Origin: Bacteroidales bacterium
GTDB lineage: Bacteria; Bacteroidota; Bacteroidia; Bacteroidales; Muribaculaceae
NCBI GenBank assembly: GCA_900769345.1
Contig: CAAGGJ010000179.1
Span: 1-20,211, forward strand
Direction of reading: 5' to 3'
DNA length: 20,211 nucleotides
Below the pieces are notes generated by a model. That model was given only the letters and a program-made list of their open reading frames with translations. It had not been told where the DNA came from and did no database searches. Position 1 is the first letter of the stretch. Each line of letters begins with the position of its first letter. This document shows positions 1 to 6,205 of the stretch, piece by piece. A program made the position numbers and the translations under genes.

Positions 1-2
1 AG

Positions 3-1097
3 GCCAAGTGCTTCTATAACACCAATATGCACGGCGTGGACTGGCCTGCTATGGCAGAAGCTTATCGCAAATTCTTGCCACATATCAATAACAACCGCGA
101 TTTTGCCGAGTTGCTAAGCGAGATACTTGGCGAACTCAATGTGTCGCACACCGGCGGACGCTATCGCCCGGGTGATACAGGCTCGGAACCTACTGCCAAT
201 TTTGGTTTGCTCTACGACTGGACTTATCAAGGCAATGGCTTGAAGGTGAGCGAAGTGGTGGAAAAAGGTCCGTTCGACCGCGCTTCATCGAAAATCCAAG
301 CCGGTTGCATCATCGAGAGGGTTAACGGACAAGAACTCGATGCTAATGCCGACTATAACGTGATATTCAACGGGTTAGCTCGCAAGAAGACACTTGTTTC
401 GATTTACAATCCTGCCAACGGAGAGCGTTGGGACGAAGTGATATTGCCTGTCACCTCGAGCAGGATGGGTGATTTGCTCTACAAACGCTGGGTTAAGAAC
501 CGTGCGGCCGATGTTGAACGCCTTTCAAACGGTCGTTTGGGCTATGTGCACATCGAATCGATGGACGATGCTTCGTTCCGCGACATCTATAGCGACATTC
601 TTGGAAAATATAACGATAAGGAAGGTATAGTGATAGATACCCGCTTCAATGGGGGCGGTCGTCTGCACGAAGACCTCGAAGTGTTCTTCAGCGGTGAGCA
701 ATATCTCATGCAAGAGATTCGCGGACGCGACATTTGTGCTATGCCAAGTCGACGCTGGAACAAACCGAGCATTATGATACAATGCGAAGCCAACTACAGC
801 AATGCTCACGGCAGTCCTTGGGTGTATAAATACAAGAAAATAGGTAAGCTTGTGGGTATGCCTGTTCCGGGCACCATGACAAGCGTTAGTTGGGAAACTC
901 TGCAAGACCCGACCCTCGTGTTCGGTATTCCTGCAGTAGGCTATCGCACAGCACAAGGCGGCTACCTCGAAAACGACCAACTCGACCCCGACTTTATGGT
1001 GGCTAACGACCCCGAAACAGTGGTTAAGGGCGAGGACACACAGCTCAAGGTGGCTGTGGAGCAGCTTCTCAAGGAAATCGACGCCAAGAAGAAGTAA
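3..1097 (+). CDS. Tricorn-type S41 family peptidase, C-terminal part (5' end outside the window)
   Basis: The reading frame is open from the first bases, so the visible 364 codons are the end of a longer gene. Tricorn-like proteases of Bacteroidales usually exceed 1000 residues, with beta-propeller domains before this part. The visible portion has a helical start, then a Ser-His pair (codons at 144-149, context ELNVSH) matching the S745-H746 of Tricorn. A PDZ-like domain follows (about 200-420), then the S41 core with a NGGG turn (about 645). The likely nucleophile Ser is at 798-800 in NYSNAHGSP, and the Glu at 969-971 in GGYLENDQLDPD fits Tricorn E1023. Family members trim peptides in the cytoplasm or periplasm; the location cannot be judged without the N-terminus. 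A strong terminator follows. The family is secure, the individual catalytic assignments are by motif. Confidence 0.9.
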   Translation, partial: AKCFYNTNMHGVDWPAMAEAYRKFLPHINNNRDFAELLSEILGELNVSHTGGRYRPGDTGSEPTANFGLLYDWTYQGNGLKVSEVVEKGPFDRASSKIQAGCIIERVNGQELDANADYNVIFNGLARKKTLVSIYNPANGERWDEVILPVTSSRMGDLLYKRWVKNRAADVERLSNGRLGYVHIESMDDASFRDIYSDILGKYNDKEGIVIDTRFNGGGRLHEDLEVFFSGEQYLMQEIRGRDICAMPSRRWNKPSIMIQCEANYSNAHGSPWVYKYKKIGKLVGMPVPGTMTSVSWETLQDPTLVFGIPAVGYRTAQGGYLENDQLDPDFMVANDPETVVKGEDTQLKVAVEQLLKEIDAKKK

Positions 1098-1125
1098 TAA
1101 ATAGATTATAGAATATCGATATATT

Positions 1126-1166
1126 AAGGTGTGCAAGTAGACATTAAGTGCTTGCACACCTTTTTT
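1126..1166 (+). terminator. Intrinsic terminator after the S41 peptidase gene
   Basis: GGTGTGCAAG (1128-1137) pairs perfectly with CTTGCACACC (1151-1160) around a 13-nt loop. Six T residues follow (1161-1166). The flanking AA at 1126-1127 can add two pairs with the first T residues. Confidence 0.9.
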
Positions 1167-1196
1167 GCGTAAAAATTGAGCATTTTTCTGTCATCC

Positions 1197-1228
1197 TTGC
1201 GCAATCTCGATGATTTTGCCTATATTTG
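1197..1228 (+). promoter_or_regulatory. Bacteroidetes-type promoter for the 1269-1988 gene
   Basis: TTG (1197-1199) is followed after 21 bases by TATATTTG (1221-1228), a full match to the -7 consensus TAnnTTTG. Transcription would start near 1234, giving a leader of about 35 nt before the ATG at 1269. The -33 box is only three letters, so the call rests mainly on the -7 box and on its place after a terminator. Confidence 0.55.
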
Positions 1229-1268
1229 TGACATAAAAGCAAATAATTTAACATCGAAAGAAATCGTT

Positions 1269-1988
1269 ATGAAAAAGATAAGTTTACTACTCGCGATGCT
1301 TATAGTGAGCGTAGCAACTATGGCACAGGATAATGTGCTTAAGGAAGTGAATACCACTTCGGTCGACGATTTGATTTCGCGTCTGCCGGGTAATGCACTA
1401 TATGCCTACAACGATTTTATGATAGGAATAGCATATTTTAAGGATGGTCGTGCCTCAAAAGCCGATTTCAACTACTCGGTACTCTACGAAGAAATGCATT
1501 ACAAGGGAGCCGATAATGAAATTTTGGCTGTCAGCAATGGCGAAGAAATAGGTATGATAAAAATCGGCGACGACACTTATGTGCACACAGAGCGCAAGGC
1601 ATTTGCCAAGATGCTGCTCTACTGTGCATCGAATGAAGTGATGCTTTGCCGGCAGCGACGCACTCACATTCTCAAAGATGATTCCCGCTTTGGCGCCTAT
1701 GGAACATCTACCGAGACCGTGGCTGCCAGCTTGATACAACGCACCGAATTCAACCCTAATGTGATAAATCTTAACGCCTATCGCGACCTTAAATACGATG
1801 TCGAAGATCATTATTTGTTCATTATCAAGGATAAAGTGGTGACCATACGCTCGAAAAAAGCATTCGAAAAGGCGTTCCCGAAATTGAAAAATCAGATTAA
1901 GGAATATCTCGCCGAGAATCATGTAAATTTCAATAAGCCCGACGACATAATCAGGCTTACCAGAGTGTGTATGTCGCTCTCGGAATAA
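1269..1988 (+). CDS. Exported protein of unknown function, 239 aa
   Basis: I do not recognise a named family. The start at 1269 was chosen because it gives a clear signal peptide: MKK, a hydrophobic core LLLAMLIVSVA, and a likely signal peptidase I site after TMA before Gln20. Extending the frame upstream to 1176 would add 31 residues and overlap the promoter-like site. There is no lipobox cysteine, so a soluble periplasmic or secreted protein is expected. The mature part of about 220 residues mixes beta-like stretches with a Lys-rich helical region near the end (AFPKLKNQIKEYLAENH). No membrane segment and no catalytic motif is visible. It sits alone between two terminators, so it is probably monocistronic. 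Proteins of this look, with a signal peptide and a beta-rich body, are common and uncharacterised in Bacteroidales. Confidence 0.8.
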   Translation: MKKISLLLAMLIVSVATMAQDNVLKEVNTTSVDDLISRLPGNALYAYNDFMIGIAYFKDGRASKADFNYSVLYEEMHYKGADNEILAVSNGEEIGMIKIGDDTYVHTERKAFAKMLLYCASNEVMLCRQRRTHILKDDSRFGAYGTSTETVAASLIQRTEFNPNVINLNAYRDLKYDVEDHYLFIIKDKVVTIRSKKAFEKAFPKLKNQIKEYLAENHVNFNKPDDIIRLTRVCMSLSE

Positions 1989-2017
1989 AAAAATACGGCA
2001 TATTCGCAAAAAAACAG

Positions 2018-2057
2018 GCGGGTGGGCAAGATTTTTGCTCATCCGCTTTGTTATTTT
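2018..2057 (+). terminator. Intrinsic terminator after the exported protein gene
   Basis: GCGGGTGGGCA (2018-2028) pairs with TGCTCATCCGC (2036-2046), 11 bp including two G-T wobbles, around a 7-nt loop. A T-rich tail (TTTGTTATTTT) follows. It lies inside the longest possible upstream extension of the next gene, which supports the later start at 2102 for that gene. Confidence 0.75.
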
Positions 2058-2101
2058 GCACTTGCCTGAGGGCAGAAACACACATAAATTATATAAATGG
2101 C

Positions 2102-2509
2102 ATGAATACTGAAGAAAAAATAGAACAGGGACAGGCAATCTATGCCGAATATCGACGTAAATATTTTGCGGGCGACTTTTATTGCGAAGCCGAGCGGCAC
2201 TATGTGAGTGCTATCATAGAGGCATGTGAGATGAATTTTTACGACCGACTTATTCCGCTTCGCGAGATGTGCCTGGCGCTGGAATATTGCCATCGAGCCG
2301 GGCGAGCGGTGAGTATAGTGCTCGATGCGCCATATTTGTCGGGTGGTGCGCTCGAGGCTTACCGACAGCGGTATGCCGGCAATAAGATGCGACTTCTCGG
2401 CGCCGGACGCAAAGCCGATGCACTAACCGGTCGCTCATATCACATAGAGTATGTCGACCGCCCCTTCGAATTTATGAGTTTATCTACTCGCGCATTGCTG
2501 AGCCACTAA
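2102..2509 (+). CDS. Hypothetical protein, 135 aa
   Basis: I do not recognise this protein. The frame is open from 1967, but the start at 2102 (MNTEEKIEQG) lies just after the terminator of the previous gene and gives a soluble, mostly helical protein. The N-terminal half is rich in Glu, Tyr and Arg (IYAEYRRKYFAGDF, AERHYVSAIIEA), which suggests helices. There is no signal peptide, membrane segment or known motif. Its last 30 bases overlap the end of the MFS gene on the opposite strand. No clear promoter was found directly upstream. The gene could be spurious, but codon use resembles its neighbours and the reverse frames here are broken, so I favour a real gene of a narrow Bacteroidales family. 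Confidence 0.6.
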   Translation: MNTEEKIEQGQAIYAEYRRKYFAGDFYCEAERHYVSAIIEACEMNFYDRLIPLREMCLALEYCHRAGRAVSIVLDAPYLSGGALEAYRQRYAGNKMRLLGAGRKADALTGRSYHIEYVDRPFEFMSLSTRALLSH

Positions 2510-3667
2510 ACGAGTCTGTATAATTTGAGCCAAGGCTGCAAAGCCGCACGACAGCAGCGCTCCGATAAGGAAAGTATTGGCAGTGGTGTGCAGCATATTG
2601 CCCAAGCCCACAATAGGAGTGACTATACCGCCGCTGGCAAAGCAAATGGCGCCGAACAGAGCCGATGCACTGCCGGCATTTTTTCGTTCGCTGTTGAGCG
2701 CAAGCGTGGTAGATGCTGTGAGAGTGAGTCCCATAAAACCCAAAAGCGGATTGAGCACACATTCGTAAGTCCAAATGCCCATATCGAAATAGAGCACGGC
2801 GGCAATTATAGCCGAACACGACAGCATGCCTATGCAGCTCACTTTGACGCACGTTTCCGGATGACGGAATTTTGCCGAAAGGGCAGATCCGACGCCGATA
2901 AACAAGCCATTGATGGCAAAAAATATGCTGAAAGTGATGGCGCTTGTGCCGTAATGCTCTTGGAGGATAAACGGTGCCGAACTGATGTTGCCGAAAAGTA
3001 TGGCTTGAGCAGTGGCTTGCTGAAGTACGTAGCACATAAACACGCGATTGCGAATCACCACGCGCAGGAGTTTGAATGTGCCTATCACGCTCGAAGTTTT
3101 ACGCAGCTGTGGCGAGAGCGATTCGTGAAGATAGTGAGTGGCTATGGTGATGAATATACCTATCACGAGCAGAACTACAAAGATGCCCTGCCAGCCGGTA
3201 ATGCTTACCAGTGCGCCACCCACCACGGGTGCGCAAATAGGGGCGATGCCATTGATGGCGCCTATAATGGCAAGCATTTTGAGTAAGTCGTGACCGTCGT
3301 AGGTGTCGGTAGCGATGGATCGCGAAAGCACTATGCCTCCTGCGCCAGCCATGCCTTGAAGCATGCGAAGCACTATAAATATCTCGATGGTGGGCGAGAA
3401 GATGCTGAACAGAGTGCTTATGCAGAACACTATCATAGCCACTTGCAGCGGTCGTTTGCGTCCGTATTTATCGCTCAAGGGTCCGAAAATGAGTTGTCCG
3501 AGTGCAAGACCTATCATGCTGAACGATAGGCCCATTTGCACCATCGAAATAGATGTGTCGAAGAAATCGACCATCGACGGCAGACTCGGCAGATACATAT
3601 CGGTGACGAATGGCCCGAATGCCGAAATTACGCCTAAAAATATGAGGAGGAATATCTTATATTTCAT
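2480..3667 (-). CDS. MFS multidrug efflux transporter, Bcr/CflA family
   Basis: An inner-membrane proton-driven exporter of the drug:H+ antiporter-1 type with twelve predicted hydrophobic segments. With the start at 3667 it has 395 residues, normal for the Bcr/CflA family. Segment 1 carries the family signature TDMYLPSLP with Asp23. The loop after segment 2 has MFS motif A (GPLSDKYGRKR, residues 62-72). Segment 4 begins RMLQGMAGAGG (101-111). An antiporter motif C-like stretch NGIAPICAPVVGG lies at 139-151. An alternative ATG at 3691 would add eight hydrophilic residues. The chosen ATG overlaps the last 11 bases of the AraC-type gene upstream, so translation is probably coupled. The substrate cannot be told from sequence; relatives export bicyclomycin, sulfonamides or chloramphenicol. 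Its 3' end overlaps a convergent gene by 30 bases. Confidence 0.9.
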   Translation of the reverse strand: MKYKIFLLIFLGVISAFGPFVTDMYLPSLPSMVDFFDTSISMVQMGLSFSMIGLALGQLIFGPLSDKYGRKRPLQVAMIVFCISTLFSIFSPTIEIFIVLRMLQGMAGAGGIVLSRSIATDTYDGHDLLKMLAIIGAINGIAPICAPVVGGALVSITGWQGIFVVLLVIGIFITIATHYLHESLSPQLRKTSSVIGTFKLLRVVIRNRVFMCYVLQQATAQAILFGNISSAPFILQEHYGTSAITFSIFFAINGLFIGVGSALSAKFRHPETCVKVSCIGMLSCSAIIAAVLYFDMGIWTYECVLNPLLGFMGLTLTASTTLALNSERKNAGSASALFGAICFASGGIVTPIVGLGNMLHTTANTFLIGALLSCGFAALAQIIQTRLVAQQCASR

Positions 3668-4478
3668 TGTTGAGGTTGTCTTGTTTATCATAGATTTTTG
3701 CCATGAGGAATGTGTTGGGCGACATTCCCGTCTCTTTTTTGAAAAATTTGCCGAGGCTCGACTGGTCGCAGAAGTTGTATTTGCTTGCCAAAGCCTTAAT
3801 ATTGGAGTCGCCGGTGAGCAAATCGTGCCTGATGAGCGAAGATAGGATTATGGAAATGGCATCTTTCGCGCTTTTACCAAGCACGCGCTGAGTGAGCTCG
3901 TTGAGGTATTTGGGTGTGATGTTGAGTTGTCCGGCATAAAATTGCACCTCGTGTTCGGTAGCCACATGGCTAAATAGAAGTGCCGTAAACTGCTGCAGAT
4001 AGCGGTCGGCGGTAGAGATGGCGATGCTTTTGGCAGTCAAAAGGTGCTCGATTACGGCATAAATGGCTCTGATGCAGTGCGAAGCGCACTCTGCGGCATT
4101 GTCGGCAAGGTGACAAGAGTGCTCTGTGGCGGCAATGAGGTGGCGCAAAATCACTTGTGAGGCTTCGTCGGTGGCGGTAATGCACTCATGGATGTTTTCG
4201 GGAGCCACATGGCATTGCTCGGCAGCTGTTTCGGCAAATAGATTGCGGCTGACGGTGATGATAGCTGCACGAAAATCGGCAGAAGCCAGCTCGAGATGCA
4301 TAATCGATGCTCCTGTGGTGTAAATTATGCTGTCGGCCCGGAGCTGTGTAGCCCTCAAATTGATGTCGACAACAGCATCGCCGCCGAGCACATATAATAT
4401 AATAGGCTTAGGCAGCAATTGGTGGTATTCTATGTAATTACGAAGGTCGGTTACTTCGAAAACGCGGTTCTGCGGCAT
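3657..4478 (-). CDS. AraC/XylS-family transcriptional regulator
   Basis: A 273-residue regulator. Residues 1 to about 160 look like an AraC-type sensor region: a beta-rich start (IILYVLGGDAVVDINL) and then helices. The C-terminal part holds two helix-turn-helix motifs of the HTH_18 type. The first is around 178-200 (AGQLNITPKYLNELTQRVLG) and the second around 226-255 (NIKALASKYNFCDQSSLGKF). The end FKKETGMSPNTF matches the family signature F(K/R)xxxGxSPxxY/F. It is the first gene of a two-gene operon with the MFS exporter, overlapping it by 11 bases, so it very likely controls that exporter. A consensus promoter (4534-4565) and a pair of 21-bp spaced direct repeats (4598-4629) lie upstream, which suggests autoregulation. 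The inducer is unknown. Confidence 0.9.
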   Translation of the reverse strand: MPQNRVFEVTDLRNYIEYHQLLPKPIILYVLGGDAVVDINLRATQLRADSIIYTTGASIMHLELASADFRAAIITVSRNLFAETAAEQCHVAPENIHECITATDEASQVILRHLIAATEHSCHLADNAAECASHCIRAIYAVIEHLLTAKSIAISTADRYLQQFTALLFSHVATEHEVQFYAGQLNITPKYLNELTQRVLGKSAKDAISIILSSLIRHDLLTGDSNIKALASKYNFCDQSSLGKFFKKETGMSPNTFLMAKIYDKQDNLNNEI

Positions 4479-4533
4479 TGCAAAAAGACGATTGTCGTGA
4501 TTTGGTTTATAGATAATTATGAATTTTCGACCA

Positions 4534-4565
4534 CAAAATTACTTGAAATAATTGTTATATGCAAA
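4534..4565 (-). promoter_or_regulatory. Consensus promoter of the araC-type/MFS operon
   Basis: Read on the minus strand it is TTTG (4565-4562), 20 bases, then TAATTTTG (4541-4534), a full match to TTTG-N19-21-TAnnTTTG. Transcription would begin near 4528, about 50 nt before the ATG at 4478. Confidence 0.75.
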
Positions 4566-4597
4566 TATTTCGGCGGTTTGGAATGCGGATAAATATT

Positions 4598-4629
4598 TAT
4601 GCTTGTTTGGGCATATAGTATGCTTGTTT
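4598..4629. promoter_or_regulatory. Candidate AraC-type operator: two direct repeats, 21-bp period
   Basis: TATGCTTGTTT occurs at 4598-4608 and again at 4619-4629, identical over 11 bp and both followed by nG. The 21-bp period is two helical turns, the spacing of half-sites in classic AraC-family operators. The pair lies just upstream of the -33 box of the divergent minus-strand promoter, a normal place for an activator. Confidence 0.5.
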
Positions 4630-4761
4630 TGTGTTTATCTATTCGCACGATAACACTTTGGCGCTACCCGCTTGGAGCATAATGTATATTATCATAATTC
4701 GGTTGAGAAAAACTAAAATACAGCGAAAAGGCTAAAAATCAGCAATAAGGGACTTGAAAAA

Positions 4762-4793
4762 TTTGCTAAAGCGAAATAAAAGCAGTAAATTTG
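4762..4793 (+). promoter_or_regulatory. Consensus promoter of the rpsU-xerC-hpf operon
   Basis: TTTG (4762-4765), a 20-base spacer and TAAATTTG (4786-4793) match the Bacteroidetes consensus fully. Transcription would start near 4800, leaving a leader of about 230 nt before rpsU, far longer than most leaders in this window. Confidence 0.75.
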
Positions 4794-4799
4794 CGTCCG

Positions 4800-5031
4800 A
4801 TTTCCGTGTTGGAGGTCGCTACTCAAATTATGAGAGGAGGTTGTTTTTTAATATAAACGAAAGAAAGATAATAAGTTAAGACATATTATAAAGCAATCGA
4901 GGCGTGGCTACGATGCCGCTCGATGATGCTGTGCCGGGGCAGATGTGCTCGGTGTATGGCAATTGGAATCGGGTGAATGTGGCAAACAAAATAGAAAAAT
5001 TAATAACAAAAAATAAACAAATAACACAAAT
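4800..5031 (+). promoter_or_regulatory. Long, partly structured 5' leader of rpsU
   Basis: This region lies between the promoter and rpsU. Its first part has two anti-Shine-Dalgarno complements: GGAGG (4811-4815) and AGGAGGT (4835-4841). A GC-richer block then stands out from AT-rich flanks. It can form a hairpin ATCGAG/CTCGAT (4896-4901 with 4919-4924, inner GGC/GCC). A second hairpin, 4934-4952, pairs CCG/CGG and GGCA/TGCT. The last 50 bases are A-rich and unstructured, as usual before Bacteroidetes start codons. A 40-codon frame starting at ATG 4913 ends in the ATGA overlap with rpsU. No known riboswitch or leader family was recognised. The rest of the 4479-4761 gap holds only the operator and promoter listed separately. 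Confidence 0.45.
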
Positions 5032-5223
5032 ATGATTATCGTACAAGTAAAGGAAGGCGAAAACATCGAAAGAGCCCTCAAGAAATTTAAGAGAAAATAC
5101 GAAAAGACAGGTATTGTAAAGGAACTCCGTGCACGTCAAGCTTTTGAAAAGCCATCGGTGACTAATCGCAAGAAAATGGCAAAGGCTGTTTACGTTCAAA
5201 AGCTTCGCACTGTAGAAGAATAA
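5032..5223 (+). CDS. rpsU: Small ribosomal subunit protein bS21
   Basis: A 63-residue, very basic protein beginning MIIVQVKEGENIERALKKFK, the typical bS21 start, followed by the family's Arg/Lys-rich helices (RARQAFEKPSVTNRKKMAKA). bS21 sits on the 30S platform beside the 3' end of 16S rRNA. In Bacteroidetes ribosomes bS21, with bS6 and bS18, holds the anti-Shine-Dalgarno sequence so that it cannot pair with mRNA; this is known from work on Flavobacterium johnsoniae. The start codon has no Shine-Dalgarno sequence at normal spacing. It is the first gene of an operon with a XerC/D-type recombinase and hpf, as in other Bacteroidales. Its long leader makes autoregulation plausible. Confidence 0.97.
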   Translation: MIIVQVKEGENIERALKKFKRKYEKTGIVKELRARQAFEKPSVTNRKKMAKAVYVQKLRTVEE

Positions 5224-5243
5224 TAAATTTTTTTGCAAAAAGA

Positions 5244-5275
5244 TTTGGATTTTTCAAGATAGGTGGCTATATTCG
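5244..5275 (+). promoter_or_regulatory. Possible internal promoter before the recombinase gene
   Basis: TTTG (5244-5247), 20 bases, then TATATTCG (5268-5275), one mismatch from TAnnTTTG. Transcription from here would begin about 15 nt before the ATG at 5297, leaving out the 5' arm of the hairpin at 5271-5296. Confidence 0.35.
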
Positions 5276-5296
5276 CATAAGAAAAACATTGCGAAT
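5271..5296 (+). promoter_or_regulatory. Hairpin abutting the recombinase start codon
   Basis: ATTCGCA (5271-5277) is perfectly complementary to TGCGAAT (5290-5296), with a 12-nt A-rich loop. The 3' arm touches the ATG at 5297. In mRNA reading through from rpsU this could hinder ribosome entry. No T-run follows, so it is not a terminator. Confidence 0.4.
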
Positions 5297-6205
5297 ATGA
5301 CTATTGAGGAATTCTTAAAATATATGCGGTATGAACTGAATTATTCGGTTCATACCGTTTTGTCTTATAAGAATGATCTCAATCAGTTTGAGCAATATCT
5401 TACATGTGGTGGTAGTGAGCCACTTAGCTTGCGAGATGTGACTCAGCGTGATGTTAGAGCGTGGGTGCTTGAGCGTTCGTTGCAGGGCGACTCGGCTCGC
5501 ACCATCAGACGCAAGGTGCAAGCCGTGCGCGCATTGTATAAGATGATGATGCGCATGGGCGAGGTGGAAACCAATCCGGCAGCCGATGTGGAACTTGCCA
5601 AGGTGCCGAAGCGACTGCCCAACTATATCCGCCGCGAGAATATAGACACACTGATAGATGATGAGGTGGATAGAAGCGACTTTGAGCAGGTGCGCAACCG
5701 GCTTATGTTGGTGATGTTTTACGAAACCGGCATTCGCCGCGCCGAGTTGATAGGGCTAATGGATGCCAATGTAGACCTTGATGTCATGGAGATAAAGGTG
5801 CATGGCAAGCGCAATAAGGATCGTATAGTGCCCTTCGGTGAAGAATTGGCAAGCTGGATAAGATGCTATCGCGAACTTCGCAACAAATCGGTGGGCCGTA
5901 CGGAAACATTTTTCGTGAAAGCTGATGGCAAGCCATTGTATCCTACGCTCGTATATAGAGTGGTGCACGATGCCCTGCTGAGTGTGGGCGGCACCGACAA
6001 ATATTCGCCGCATGTGTTGAGGCACACCTTTGCCTCGGCAATGCTCAACGGCGGAGCAGAATTGAATAGCGTTAAAGAGCTGCTTGGTCATGAATCGCTG
6101 GCCGCTACGCAGGTCTATACACATATAACGTTTAGTGAACTTAAAGATAATTACCAATTGGCCCATCCACGGGCACTAAAAAAAGGAGGACAACATGGAA
6201 GTTAA
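5297..6205 (+). CDS. xerC: Tyrosine recombinase, XerC/XerD type
   Basis: A 302-residue site-specific recombinase of the normal size for Xer proteins. Residues 1-90 form the SAM-like core-binding domain (EEFLKYMRYELNYSVHTVLSY). The catalytic domain carries all the expected residues: Arg147 in TGIRRAEL, Lys171 in VHGKRNKDRIVPF, His239 and Arg242 in HVLRHTFA, His265 in LLGHESL and the nucleophile Tyr274 in TQVYTH. Xer recombinases resolve chromosome dimers at dif; no dif site was sought or seen here. The gene lies between rpsU and hpf, a conserved Bacteroidales arrangement, so it is a housekeeping gene and not a phage or transposon integrase. Its 3' end overlaps hpf by 11 bases, and its last codons carry the hpf Shine-Dalgarno. 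Whether it is the XerC or XerD partner is not certain. Confidence 0.9.
   Translation: MTIEEFLKYMRYELNYSVHTVLSYKNDLNQFEQYLTCGGSEPLSLRDVTQRDVRAWVLERSLQGDSARTIRRKVQAVRALYKMMMRMGEVETNPAADVELAKVPKRLPNYIRRENIDTLIDDEVDRSDFEQVRNRLMLVMFYETGIRRAELIGLMDANVDLDVMEIKVHGKRNKDRIVPFGEELASWIRCYRELRNKSVGRTETFFVKADGKPLYPTLVYRVVHDALLSVGGTDKYSPHVLRHTFASAMLNGGAELNSVKELLGHESLAATQVYTHITFSELKDNYQLAHPRALKKGGQHGS
6184..6189 (+). promoter_or_regulatory. Strong Shine-Dalgarno sequence of hpf
   Basis: AGGAGG, inside A6-GGAGGA, lies five bases before the ATG at 6195 and matches the anti-Shine-Dalgarno core exactly. No other start codon in the window has such a site at working distance. It is contained in the last codons of the recombinase gene. 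Confidence 0.8.

Noticed and set aside
2051..2058. TTATTTTG as a promoter -7 box for the 135-residue gene
   Set aside because: It misses the invariant A of TAnnTTTG and has no -33 box at the right spacing. It is part of the terminator tail.
2525..3286. 253-codon plus-strand frame opposite the MFS gene
   Set aside because: The minus-strand MFS protein has clear family motifs and continuous membrane segments. The plus-strand translation is low-complexity and unlike any protein family.
4830..4856. Eight-codon peptide frame (MRGGCFLI) in the rpsU leader, after GGAGG
   Set aside because: The GGAGG is 14 bases from the ATG, too far for normal use, and an eight-codon frame is expected by chance. 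The purine motifs themselves are kept as a finding.
4876..5238. 120-codon minus-strand frame across rpsU
   Set aside because: rpsU is certain on the plus strand, and the reverse translation is Phe/Leu-rich as expected for the complement of A-rich DNA.
5297..6205. Tyrosine recombinase as sign of a prophage or integrative element
   Set aside because: It is flanked by rpsU and hpf in the standard Bacteroidales order, has Xer size and motifs, and no attachment repeats or phage genes are nearby.
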